In this document: positions 21,301 through 33,623 of the stretch, piece by piece
How the letters are laid out: each line of letters starts with the position of its first letter
Position numbering within the stretch: the stretch's first letter is position 1
Assembly (NCBI GenBank): GCA_001584585.1
Contig: LSYV01000002.1
Coordinates: 465,891-529,890, forward strand
Length of the DNA stretch: 64,000 bases
Reading direction: 5' to 3'
From: Gonium pectorale
Taxonomy: Eukaryota; Chlorophyta; Chlorophyceae; Chlamydomonadales; Volvocaceae
Made by a program: the position numbers and the translations under genes
The notes under the pieces: model-generated
What the model saw: the letters and a program-made list of their open reading frames with translations, nothing else
What the model was told of the DNA's origin: nothing
Database searches by the model: none

Positions 21301-24300
21301 GCGAGAGCACTGGCCCCGATCGGCGAAGTGTGGGCGCCCAGTCGGCCAGTGGCCGTCCGTTTGGCACTCCTGGTCATGGCTCTGGTTGCGAATTAGCTTG
21401 TGCTGTTGCCGCTCCTGCTGGAGCTGATGTAGCTGACCGCGCGCCGCATCGAGCTCCGCCCGTGACTTCTGCAGCGCAGCGGCGGCCTGCTCAGCCGCCA
21501 GCTCGGACTGCGTCAACCGCGCCTGGCAGTCATACAGCTGCTCTCGCATTTCGCACACCAGCCGGGCGTCAGCGTCCGCCTGCTGCGCTACACGCTGCGC
21601 CACAACCTCCTCCAGAAGCTGCTGAGCCTGCGCGTGGCCATCTTCGCGGCTCTTCAATTCAGCGGTCAGCAGCGAGACCTGTGGGCATGTGGCAGGGACG
21701 AAGAGGGCACGCTGCACTAAAAGCAAAGAAGAAACGGACCATACTGTCCGTTTGTCGAGGAAGTTCCTGGAATATGCCACACAAAGCAGAGCGGGGCCTG
21801 CACTAATCAACGAACTGTTAAGCGAAACTGCATACCGGGCCCTGTCCCCACCTGTCGGGCAGCAGCTGTGTGCCGGGCCTCCATAGCAGCCAGTTTGGGC
21901 TGCGTCCGCTCCAGCTCCGACTGCAGCGCCGCCCGCTGCCGCTCAAGAGCAGCTATCTGCTGCTGCAATCGCGCCAGCTCCGCGCCAAACTCGGGCTGCG
22001 CGGTGTCAGTGTTTGTGGCCGCGTCAGCGACATTGGTTGGGCCCTTCGTGCCAGCGCCGGGCACGCCTGGCTCTTTGGGTGCTGGCGCATTCTCGTGTTG
22101 TCGCTGCAGCTGCTGCCGCAAGGTGAGCAGCTGGGACTGGAAGGTGGATGCCTGCGTCGCAGAGCGGAGCGCCTCCTGGAGGGCATCCCGCGCCTGCTGC
22201 TCAGCCGCCGCTAGTGCCTTCTGGCACTCGCGCAGCTCGGCTGATGCACGGGTAACGGCAGCATCTGCTCGCTCCTGCTCGGCCTGCAAGGTGCGCAACA
22301 ATCGACATTACACAAAAGTGGGCGGCTTAACGTCCTTGCAGCATCGCGACGGTCCCTGAATTTCAAGCTCATACCTACTACGATGCTGCAGCACCGCCCT
22401 AGAAGTGATTTCAGTCAACGGGGCTAAGGCAAATCAATCCATGAAACAATAGTAGCACGATGGAGGTCACGCGTGTACCTGCAGCTGCTGCTCCAAGCAA
22501 GCGTACTCCCTCCGCACGTCCTGCAGGCGGCCCAGCTCCTCAGCCGCCATGTGCTGCAGCTCACTTTCATGTTTCCGCTGCAACGCCGCCAATTCCTCCT
22601 GTAGCGCGCGCAGCTGCGCCTGAAGCTGGGATCGGTCATGCACCAGGTTGCTCCTCTCGCCGTCGTGGCGCTGGCTAAGCGTTGCCAGCTCCTCTCGCAA
22701 GCGGGCGCTCTCGCCCAAGGCTGCACGTAGGTCCATCTCGTAGCTCTCCCTCTGCAGCTGCAACTGCCAGAACACATGCGCCTTTTGCTCCTGTAGGGCA
22801 GCCTCCAGTTGCTTCGCCAGCCCCGCTTCCTGCTGGAGCTCCGCGTCTGCGGCTTGCCGTGTAGCTACTGGCGAGCAGGCCGCATCAACAAGCGTAGGGC
22901 TGCCCGGCTTCGCCTGCGTGCTCACGTCCTGCCGTGTCCCCGCCAAGGCATCGACTGACGTCGCCGTGTCTACACGCCGCCACCCAGCGCTCGCGGTCTG
23001 CGTGCCAGCCGCCGCCACCATCGACCATCCGCCCGCCTGCACTGCTGCTTCACATGCGGCGGAGGAGCTCAACCGGTGGGGTATGCCACCATCGCTGTTG
23101 CCGCCATTTAGCAGCGCACTGACAGAGGCACCCATCATCACAAATCTTGTCGCGCCCGCCTCTGCCGCCGCCCGCTGCACCCGCTCATCCTGTAGCTGGT
23201 CTCGCAGCTCGGCCATATGTTGTGCAGCCGCAGCGCTTTCCTCCAGAGCGGACCGCAGTGCGTGGCGGGCCTCCTGGTCCGCTTGGTAGGCGCTGGCAAG
23301 GCTGTTGGACAAGGCCGCCACCTCGCGCTTCAGAACGGCAACACGCTCATCTGCATCGTGTGCATCACGGCGTGCGGCGTCCAGAAGCGAGGACAGCTCT
23401 ACGACGCGCTCTCGCAAACGGCGCAGCTCGTCGCTGTGGTCCGGCACCGCGGCGATTGTGGCTGTTTGCGTGCCTTCCTCTGGATTGGCTCTGATCAGGG
23501 CGGGAGCGCTGTCGTCATCAGCGACTACCGGTACAGCTGCCGACCCATGGACCGGCAGTGGACTGGCAGCGTCTTTTGCCAGCCCGGCCGCGCCACTTTG
23601 GGCAGCTGACCGGGCCCGCCGTGTCTCAGTTTGCCGGTGCATGGCCAGAAATTGCCGCTCTTGATCGGATTGCAGCTCGAGAAGCCGCGCTTCCATGGAG
23701 CCCACCTGTCCCTCGAGCCGGAGCTTATCCTCGTGAGCAGCATTCAGCTGGTCCTGAGGAGCAGAAACGAAACGCATATGGACAAGACCGGTAGCATGTA
23801 TGTACGATGGCTGTTGTCATAACACAGAACGGAGAATGCACTGCGTCAGGTTAGGTGCTGTCGGCCGCCATAAGTTAGGGCAACAGTCGATGAGGCACGT
23901 GCCAGCTCGCACGGTACATACGGGGCCAGCTCCACAAGCGATTGCTCTAGCGCTTGCAGTCACGCCTCACCTGCAAAGCTTTGAGCAAATGTACGTCTCG
24001 GCCCTGGTCTATACTGCAGTCGGTCTGAGCTCCCTGAACTGATGTCAGGTTGACGGTTTGAGTAGCAACAGATGCGCAATCGACCGAAGGTGTTGGACCT
24101 TCCGTCTGCACAGCCTGCTCCAGCAGCCAGCCGCGTATCTGTGCGGCAATGCAACCGGGTGGCGCTGGCACATCCAAGCTACCTCCACCGGACGTTGGCG
24201 CGCTGAACTGCCGTGGGCTCGATGCCTCAACGGCAGTCGACTCGCCTTCGCCCTTTCGCTGCTGTTCTTGCTGCAGTTGTTGAGCCATCGCCACGGCGTC

Positions 24301-27300
24301 CATGGCGACCCGCTGCATCTGCGATACCTCAGCCTGCACACATACAGGCTAATCAATTCTTGACAGCATCCGTAACGGTTGGCATGAGCACGCTTGAGGC
24401 AATGGGGTATACGGCCGCAATTTGCTTGTGCCTGAGTCATGCCTCCTGGCCTTAATTACCTGCAACTGCTCGTTCTCAGCCGCCAGCTCCTGCGCTCGGT
24501 GGTTCGTGGCCCGTAGCGCTGCCGCCGCCTGGCCTAGCTCCTCCAGCGCTGTATCACGCTGTTGCTGCAGCGCTGCGCAGTTGGCCGCCAGCTCCTCAAG
24601 GGCCTCCTGCTGCAAGGCACAGCGCCCAAGATGCTCGGAGATGGCGGCCTTGTGCTCCAGGGAGCGGGCCTCCAGTTCAGACAGGGTCTGGACGTGACCA
24701 GCCTGTATCCAACACAGCAAAACCAGAGGTGGACGCGGCATTAGCGATGGAGTCACGGCTGCGGCAAAGCTGAGCTGGGAACAGGCGGCACGTGACACAT
24801 TCGCGCTGTGCCGGTTTAACTGAGGTAGTTGGCGGCGGTCGTTGTTAAGGAACGAACGTACTGACCTGCAGTATCTCAATCTCGGATCTCTGTTCCCGAA
24901 GAAGACGGCGCAAGCTTTCCATCTCAGCGGCGTGGACGGACCGAATCTCCTCCAGTTCAGCGCGAAGCCCGTCAGCGCCGCTGCACACGTCAACCTGCAC
25001 AGAACCCTAGCAGTAAGATGTCTGGAACTGGATGTGGCCAAGCCATGCGAGATGCATAAGAAATGCACTGAACGACATCTGTAGCAGTCACACCTGGGTG
25101 CACGCTTCGCTCGTGGTTGCAGGACCTTTGACCTGCAGTCGTGCAAGATCCGCCTGAGCTCGCGTTAGCTCGACGCCGAGTGCCTGCGCTTCAGAGCGCT
25201 GGCATTCACTCTGGTGTTCCGCCGCTGCCAGGCGGCCGGTGAAGAGCTCAAGCTGCTCCTGCAGCTCGCTACAGCGCGCCTGCTCCTCCTCCAGCGCCGC
25301 TGCGCTTGCAGCGCTGGTTTGCGCCCAGTGCATGTGCAGCTGCTCGGCGTCCACACGCGCCTTTGCGAGCTCGCTCTCTAGACTTGCGGCCTCGGCCCTG
25401 TGCCGTCGTTCCTCCGCTGCCGTTTCTGCGAGCTGCAAGGCGAGCTTCTGGAGCTCAGACTTGGCGTGGTCAACCTCACAACGGGCAACGACAAGGGCAT
25501 CAGCGGAGGCCGCCTCCTTGGAGCGGGATTTGGCCAGCGCATCCTCCAGCGCTGCAATACGCTCGGCGTGCTGCTGGTCGCGTGTGTGCAGCTCAGCCAC
25601 ATGCCGCGCCGCCTGCTCCTGAAGCTGGGCTAACCTCGCCTGCAGCTCGGCCATACGCTGGCGCTCAGCCGCGCATGCTTCCTGAGCCTCGCTCATTCGT
25701 GCAGAAAGCACGTGTGCTTGCTTTGCGGCCTGTGGGCGAATAGGAGGCACAGGCGCTAACGAGTAGGACCACCGCGAGCCTGAGCACAGTTCAGCTACAT
25801 GGCTGCCAGAGCTGGTGTTATTCAACCCCAGACGGACGCACGCAACGCTGCAACGACTCCTTCATCCTACCGGCATCATGGTCATCAGAGACATACCTGC
25901 CCCTCCTGCAGCCGCAGTTCTTCCTCAACGTGCTGCAGGCGCATGGCCGCCATCTGGGCCTGGTGTTTGGCGTCCGCCTCAGCGGCTTCTGCGGCGTGCA
26001 CTTTGTGCTGTGCCGCCCGCAACTACATGAGGGTTGTTAGGAAACAAAAGTGGCGTGAAGGTTGGCGCAAGCCGTTCGGGACAGATGAGACAAAGAAGCA
26101 AGCCGGACACAGATGCCAACAAATGCGATGCATTGTTGGACATTGCTAGCGACGCCAGCAGAAACGGTGGCACAGCATCGAGATTACTGCAGCCTCGCCC
26201 CATCCTGACACTTACCAGGCTCCGCAGCTCCGCCAGCTCGCCGATCTCCCCATTCCTCTCGCCATGCTGCTCTCCCACTGTAGCTCCCTGCGCGGTATGC
26301 AGGGTGTAGATGTCAACACGAGGACATGCGCAGCCATGCCGTTCCATCATTGCCGCCAACGATGATGTGCACACCTGCTGTCGCTTCCCCTGGACCTCAC
26401 GCTCCGCAGAAGCAAGCTGCCGTGAGAGCTCTCCGCAAGCGGCCGTCAAGCGGGCTTCCTCCGCACACGCCACGGCGATACGCAGCTCCACAGCGTGCAG
26501 CTCACGGCGCGCTGAGGACAGCTCGCTAGGCGTGCCCTCCCACATAACTGGGGCACGGGCGGGATCGGATGTTGGCGACGACTCCTCGCTGCGCGAGATC
26601 ATGGCTAGCTGTTGCCCTGGGCCGATGGGCGAAACCGCTGTCGACGCGCTACCTCCGTACGAAGCAGATCGGCTCTTCATGGTAGCAGTTGGAGGCACCA
26701 CTCGCTGCAAGGCCAGCACCTGTGCCTGCGTCGGGAATGAGCATTTAGTTTCCACCTCTCAATAACGCACTGGTCCCTCATGATGGATGTCCTCTAGGTA
26801 CCGCGGAACATGCTTGTCCAAGGTATCTATACCTGCAGCCGGGCAATGTCTTGCTTCAGCTGCGTCGTGAGAGCTTCACTGGACTCATGGGCAGCGCGCT
26901 CTGCTGCAAGGTCGTCCATACAGGCCTGCAGACGGCGACTCTCCTCCACCAGGCGGTCAGCGGCGGCCGCCTGGGCCTGCATTGCCACTTGCAGCTGTTT
27001 TTTCGGCGTTGATGATTGCAGCACATTAGCATCCTTAGCTGAGTTGCGGGCACCTTCAAGCTGTGTCCGAAGGATGTGCAGCTGCTGCTGCGCCTGGTGA
27101 ATTGACTCTTGCACCGCTGTGCTGCTGCGCTCCCTCTCGGCTGCTTGCACTTGTATATCCTTTAGATGCGCTGCTGCCGCTCGCTCCTGGGCCTCAAGGT
27201 CGGCAACGCGTGCCTGAATCTCGCTCTCTTGAGCCTTCAGCCGCTCCATCTTCCGTTTGCCTGTACGAGGGTGATAGCACATGACAAATCGATTTGAAGT

Positions 27301-30300
27301 AGAAAGCACGGCCGGGCGCCATCCATTGCGTACGAGACGCAAGCCACTTGTGACACGACGATTGTTGGCATGCGCACCTATCTCGGACTGCGCCTTGATC
27401 GTCGCCAGCTGCTCGGCTGCCTCCTCCAGCTGCGCTCGCAGCGAGGCGCCCTGGTTGCGCAGCTTTTTGTGCTCCTCTAGTAGCTCACTGTGCAACTCTT
27501 GCTGCCGAGCAACCTTTTGACAGGGCGCAAGATGGGGCACACGAGGAATCTTCACCAGTCGTTCCCAGGTTTAATCTGGAGAACCACACAAGCAAGCAGC
27601 CCGCTCCGTGCCTTACAACAGAAGTGTCGACACGCACCACACCTGCACTTGGAGCTTATGCAGCTGCTGTGTAGCCAGGTCCACCTGCTCATCAGTCCTT
27701 TCACGAGGGCCTGAGCCGCCCTGCTCATGGTGCCACCCGTGCTGATCAGAGAACACGTCACTGGAAGTCCGCTGCTGGTGTGCCCGTAGCGTCTGTGCCT
27801 CATGTTGCAGCGAGTCGAGCTGCTGGCGCAGCCGTGCGGCAGAGGACCGCTCCCGCTGCACGCTCTCCTCCAAGCTGCTGCATTCGTCCTGAGCTGCAGC
27901 AAGACGTGTCTTGTAGCGGCCGTTGAGGCGCTGTGCTGCTTCCAGCTCCTGCTGGAGCTCCTCAACCTGCACAGAAGGCATGGAATATCGATGTATGCGA
28001 CATGGTTTGTCCTGAAGCAGGTGACACCAACGGCACTACTGAGGCTACGATGCGGTGGAGGTTGGATCACAAGATCTCACCTTGGCTTTCCATAGTTGCG
28101 TGCTTGGGCCGCTGCTAGTGGATAGCGATCCGTCCAGGTCATGTCTGAAAGAATGCTGTTGCGCGCGCAAAGCACTGATCCTGGCCTGCAGCTCGTTGCA
28201 CATCTGCTCCGCATCCAGGGCCCGCTGTTCCGCAAGGCGTTGGCGGGACTGGGCCTGCACAGCAGCAACCTGCGCCGAAATCGCAACGAACACAGGTCGT
28301 TCGTCGATAGCACGTTCGAAGCCAGTGTAAGGCATTATTACCTGGAGCCGCTCGGTTTCTGCTTGTAGTTGCATGATGGTGGTGAACTGCTGCTGCCCAG
28401 CTAAGTGGGCCATGGGTCCGCCTAGGAAGCCGCTGTGCTCCATTGAGGAACTCGCAAACGGGCCCAGCCCGAAGGCGGTCCCTGGTGTGCCACTCATGAT
28501 TGGCGTTGATGAGGCAAAGCCGCTGCCGCCATTCGCTACACGAGAGCCGGCCGCACCGCGCATAGACGCGAGTTGCACCTCTGCCTCTGCAAGCTGCCTC
28601 TGCGCCGCGGCCACAGATTCACGCAGGGATCCCAGCTCTTGCTCTGCCGCAGCTGTTCGACGCTCTGCCGCAGCAGCCATCTGTTCCTGCCGCTCGGCAG
28701 TGGACGAAAGTTCCTACGTGCGACGGAATGCCCAGGGCAGACCATGTTGGTAGGGTTCCGGGGTAAAACGTCTGATAACGAAACCATTCGCGCTTTTTGG
28801 AATCCCTACCTGCTGCTCTTGCCGCAGCCTGCCAAGGTAGAGTTGCGCCTCGCGCATATCTGACTCGCTCTGCTGCAGCTGTTGGCGTGCAGTTTGGACT
28901 TCCTCATGTAGAGCCTGCATGCAGGTTCCCGCAGTGCTAGGATCAGGCCACATGAGTTGCACGGTTACCATGTTGGCACAGGCAGGACCTGAACGAGCTC
29001 ACCTTCAGGGCCTGCTCGACTTCCTCGCGTCGTTTCGTAGCTGCCTCCGCGGCCTATGACGCCAACAACCCGTTCCAGGGGAGATCGCCAAGTCAGTATC
29101 GATTATCAGTCTTGCCAATGACGCAAAGCGAAGGCGCACTGCAGACTTACCTCGTGTGCCTTGCCTTGCTCTTGACGCGCGACGGCCAGTTGCTCCGACA
29201 GCGCTGTGAGCTGCGCACGCGCTTCGAGCGCTTCGCGTCGCACCACCTCAAGTTCCTCGCGGGCGGCAACCTGCTCCTCGCGTGCCTGCTTAGCTGCAGA
29301 CATGAGACCGTCGACATCGCAGCGTGTAGCGGAGGCGTCGCGCTCAGCCTACGGTACATTAAGCGGAATGAAAGTGGTAACCCGTTGGCCAATCATCGGA
29401 TCTAGTAGGTGCATGCCCTTCAGACAACGCTCACCTGCTTAGCCCGCCGCTCCGCCTCCTCCGTGCACGCCTGCCAGCGGATGAAGATGCCTCAGGGTTT
29501 GTGCACAGGTAAGCAAGCCAACAGAGCGACACGTTACCCGCAGCTGCGCCAGCTCGTGCTCTGCGGTTCTGCGTGCTTGCTCTGCAAGCTCACGGCCGTG
29601 CTCAGCGTGGAGGAGGCGCTGCTGCGCCTCTTGCGCAAGCCTCACGTGCTCCTGCTCCGCATCCTTGCAGCGCTGCAGCGCCTGCCGCTGCTCATTGGCC
29701 TCCGCGACCAGCTGCTGCAGATCGGCCTTGGCATCCGACAGCTGCGCGGCCAGCTGAGCCAGCGACTGCTTGTCAGCGGCGATGGAGCGCTGGAGCGAAT
29801 CCGCCTCATCTCTAAACGCCTTCGGAGCAAGAAAAGGGGCAATGAGTACTGAATCATAGTAGCGTACGGACGACGACGAGCATTCATCGCCTCCTCAACG
29901 AACCTTGGCTCGCTGCAGCTCCTTCGTCGCATCAGCCTCTGCATCTGCCCTGCTGCGCATCGCTGCAGCCACCTGCTGGGCAAGCTGCAGGTTCTGCACC
30001 TGCATGTCCACCAGCCGGTTCGTCACATTGGCGATGTGCCCCTCCAGCTGCTCTAGGTCAGCGGCCGCCTCCTCCAGCAGGTCGTCCATTCCGGACATGG
30101 CCACTGATAGGGGTCGCTTAAGCCCTCCGCCGGGCGAGCGGCCGCTGCCGAAGGCTGCGATGACGCTGACCGCGCCGTGCGCGCGGAGCTTCTGCCGCAA
30201 GGTCTCAATCTGGGCGACGGTCATGGCGGAGACGTGATCAAAGGCAGGTCTGCTTTCGCAATGGCATACGCATCTCAATCCTATTGCAGGTTTTCTGCAA

Positions 30301-33242
30301 TGACCTCAGTACACGAGCAGTGGTACAGTGGCCAGGGCTGTGCGTCCTTACCTCGCGCTGCTGGGTCACCGCCGAGTGGCGCTCCTGCTCAAGTTGCAGC
30401 ATGGCCTGCGCAAACCATTAAGACCCGTCATAGATACATATTCGATCGGTCGGCAGCTTGAAGGCATCTTTGTAGCACTCACCTTGCTGTACTGGGTCGT
30501 CATGGTATGCAGCTCCTGTTGAAGATTCACGATGCGATCGTCAGGCACAGGCAGGCAGGGCGGTCTCGCTGTGTCTTCCGGGCAGCGAGGGCTCGACGCA
30601 GCGCGCCTGCTGGGCGGCACGTCCGTGAACACGCCCTCCTCCCAGGAGGCCGCACCGCAGCCAACCGCATTTAGCCCAGCCTCCTGCTGCTCAAGAGTGT
30701 GCGCCGGGTCCATCAGGTTATCGAGGGATTTGGACCGCCTGCGGGCACACAGGTAGGGCATGCAGATAGCGTATCGGAAGGTTACCACCAGTGAAACATT
30801 TTCCAGGCTGTTGATGCCTTCAATTCTGACAAGAGTCAACTGATACTGCTTACCGTACACGAGCGTGCCGTCTGACCCGGAGCTTGGCGCGCTGGCTCCG
30901 GAGTACGGAGGAAGATGCCGCGTCAGCGCTGGCTGACGGTGAGGGATAGACTGCGACCGGCGTGCCGCCCTCTGCAATGATGTTGGCCTGCAACTCTGCA
31001 AGCTGTGCAGCGCTCGCCTGCGCAAGGAAGGCATTCGCGATTCATCCGCTCAGCCGGATAATGCGGGTGGAAGTGCAGAGTGGAAACCACACGGGCGCCG
31101 CTCACCTGTACCAGCGAGTCCAGCTGTTTCAGCTGCTCCAGCTTATCATGTAGACTATGCTCGGCGGACTGCCGCTTGGAATGTACAGACTGCGGGTGTT
31201 TTGTGGATGTCCTTAGCCGTAAAGCACATAGGTTTGCGCTTGCGTCACGTAAGGCATAGCGCTGCTCCCATGGAGGAGTACAGGAGGAACCGCACCTCAC
31301 ACATGGATTTGCGTGCAATGAGCCTATGGCAAAAATGCAGGAGCGGTGTGGTCGGAGATTCGCGTACCTTTAATTGCTGCGTTTGCTCATCGAAGTCGGC
31401 TTTGGCCGCCTCCAATTCTGTTCGTATGACTTCAAGTTCAACGGTATACGAGGAGACCTGTCAAATGGATATGCAGAGCTTGGCAACATTGGTTATGAAG
31501 GGCGGCTCGAACCTTGCGGCGGGTTGCGCATATTGGGCGAGCGACAGGAGAAGGTCTTTACGACGTAATCAGCCTACTGTCCCGTACCTTTGACGATGTG
31601 CTCTCCAGTTCAGCAAGAAGCTCTTTGCGCTGTGCCTGCAGGTGGCATCCATCGTTGGCATCCACAATTGCAGGCAAAACTCACGATGCTGCTGATTGCA
31701 TGACATCGCACCTCCAGTAGCCCCACACCCGTCTGCAGGAGCAGAAGTTGGTTGGCTTGCTCAGCTAACCTAGCCTCCAGCGCTGCTGCTGACGCCTCGT
31801 CACCCGCTGGCCTGCGCGCCGTACATCACACAATCGATCTTTCAGCGCGAGATTAAAAAAGGTTTTGTGCAGCTACAACTGTTGAAGGTTCCACCCGCCG
31901 CACCTGAGCTGTCCCTCTGGTCCTTGTGCGACGAAGTGCCTTTCCGGCGCTCCGCCACGGGAGGTTTGATCTGGCCAAGCATCTTCCGATACGTCCAACG
32001 ACACACGGTGGCGGTGCGGCGGAGACGTAGCTGTAGGGCCCGCCGCGTTTGCAGCCTGCGTCGCTGACGAGACGGGCTCCACTCGGTTGCTATCTAATTC
32101 AGTGCAGTGCGCAGGGTTTAGACGGACTTTCGGGCTGTCCGTCAGACCACCGGTCCTGCGTTGCGGGCGTAGGAGCTCCGCTCCTGAAAGATCGAGGCCG
32201 CCAGGTGGCGGTGACTCAAGGGACGTTTCTGCTAACGCCCGCTGCTCCGCCGCTTCCTGCGAGGCCAGCGGGGAACGACTTCAAATTGCACGCAAACTTG
32301 CATAGTTATGCATTGCACTTTCTGAAGCGCTTTGCATGACCAGCACGAGGTACTCATGACCTTACCTGCAAGACTCGAAGCAGCGACTCCACCTCCGTAT
32401 TTGCGTTTGACGCCTAAACAAGGGCCGGGCCACCGTGATGGTAACGTTGCCGAGCATGTCATTCATATGCGGGAGGGGCAGCGCCCTACCTCAAGGTGTG
32501 TGCCGTTGCTGGATTCCGCAAAGCTGGTAGCTCTGAAAGGGCATCCGCTGAGCGGGCTGCTCCTCGGGCTGGGCCCGTCGCCTCCCCTCCCTGGCGAGAC
32601 CAAGTTCTGCAGATACCCGACATGCGCCTTGACCGTTGATGCAGCACGCCTAGCCTCACTGGCGTGCTGCGCCAGTTGGCTCAAGCCGGAGTCCAGCTGC
32701 GGCGCATATTGAATGAGGTAGTGAGGTATCTGGCGAGTACCACGGTCATGCGAGCGGGCTTGCACACCTCATGCTGAAAGGCTGAAAGCGTTTTTGTGGC
32801 CGAAGAGAGCGCTCCTAGACCAGTCCGCACCGTGCCGGGTATTGCGCCCCTGCTGGGGCTGAGGTCTGGCACTGCAAGCAAGGGGCAAAAGGTGCGTTCC
32901 GCACCCACACATTACAGCCAGAGCCTTTACTTGTGATGAATATGCGTGCCAACCTGCACCCTGTGGACCAGCCTTTTGGCCCGTTTCCGAGCTGCAGTCG
33001 CCGGCCCGTCGACTGCCAGGGCCGCCCATGCGCGCACCTGAGGCACGCGAGGCGGAGGTGGTGTGGTCCCGGGGGTTCCAGGGTTGGGCTGCACCCCAGG
33101 ACCCGTCCAGTCCCTCCTTTCGCTCCTTGACCCTCCTAAGCAGCTCCGATAGCTCTGACAGCTCCTCTGCGCGTTGCCGTGTCCCTGCTTCCAAGCTCTG
33201 GCACGCCTGGTCGAGCTCGCTGGCCTGACGGAGCAAGTCCAT
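18328..33242 (-). CDS. Giant coiled-coil protein with TQT/QTD motifs (function unknown)
   Basis: About 35 exons code for roughly 3,400-3,500 aa, nearly all heptad-rich Glu/Gln/Leu/Ala/Arg helix. Larger exons lie near 32696-32490, 30740-30485, 29820-29537, 28715-28342, 28272-28082, 27970-27650, 27260-26835, 26725-26400, 25732-25095, 24705-24465, 24335-23970, 23755-22480, 22287-21852, 21681-20390, 20247-19992, 19800-19362 and 19152-18328 (TGA). Non-helical breaks are Gly/Ser/Pro-rich or acidic (DEDADKDEDGAEVD near 20930). Motifs TQT, QTD or QTE appear at least six times. No catalytic, motor, membrane or targeting domain is seen. The start ATG at 33242 (MDLLRQASELDQ) is the most 5' helical exon; whether an exon 33037-32954 follows it is unsettled. 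Such proteins include rootletin/CEP-type basal-body proteins, golgins and axonemal proteins. The shared promoter with FUZ favours a ciliary role. The region could hide two genes, but no internal polyadenylation signal plus start is evident. Confidence 0.72.
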
Positions 33243-33623
33243 GCTTGGCTCACTGTCCCAACCAAATTCAGCGCCCAGTACTTCGCGCGTTATGACGCTC
33301 TATAGCACGGTGGGAGCATGAGCCCCTGGTCAAGGTTGGGGTCAGGGTAATTTGGATGAGGCGGTCTGAATTGGCCAGGCTATTTCAGTTATGAACAAGG
33401 CTTTGCGGTCGAAGCATTGTCAGCTAGCTGCAAACTATAAAAATCCATAAATGAATGCGGAACCGGAACTCAACCAGCAATCAAAGACTGCATACAATGC
33501 TTGGCCATTCTGCTAGCGTGAGATAGCTTACTGTAAACGGTACTGAATCGCCGACCTTACTGCCCCCTGTCGGTCGTTGTACTCATAAATCCAGCATGCT
33601 CCGATGGCTTGTAAACCGCTAGT
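33243..33623. promoter_or_regulatory. Short bidirectional promoter, coiled-coil gene / FUZ
   Basis: Only 381 bases separate the divergent start codons at 33242 (minus) and 33624 (plus). The stretch is AT-richer than its surroundings around 33400-33540. It must contain both 5' UTRs and promoters, which suggests joint control. Confidence 0.6.
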
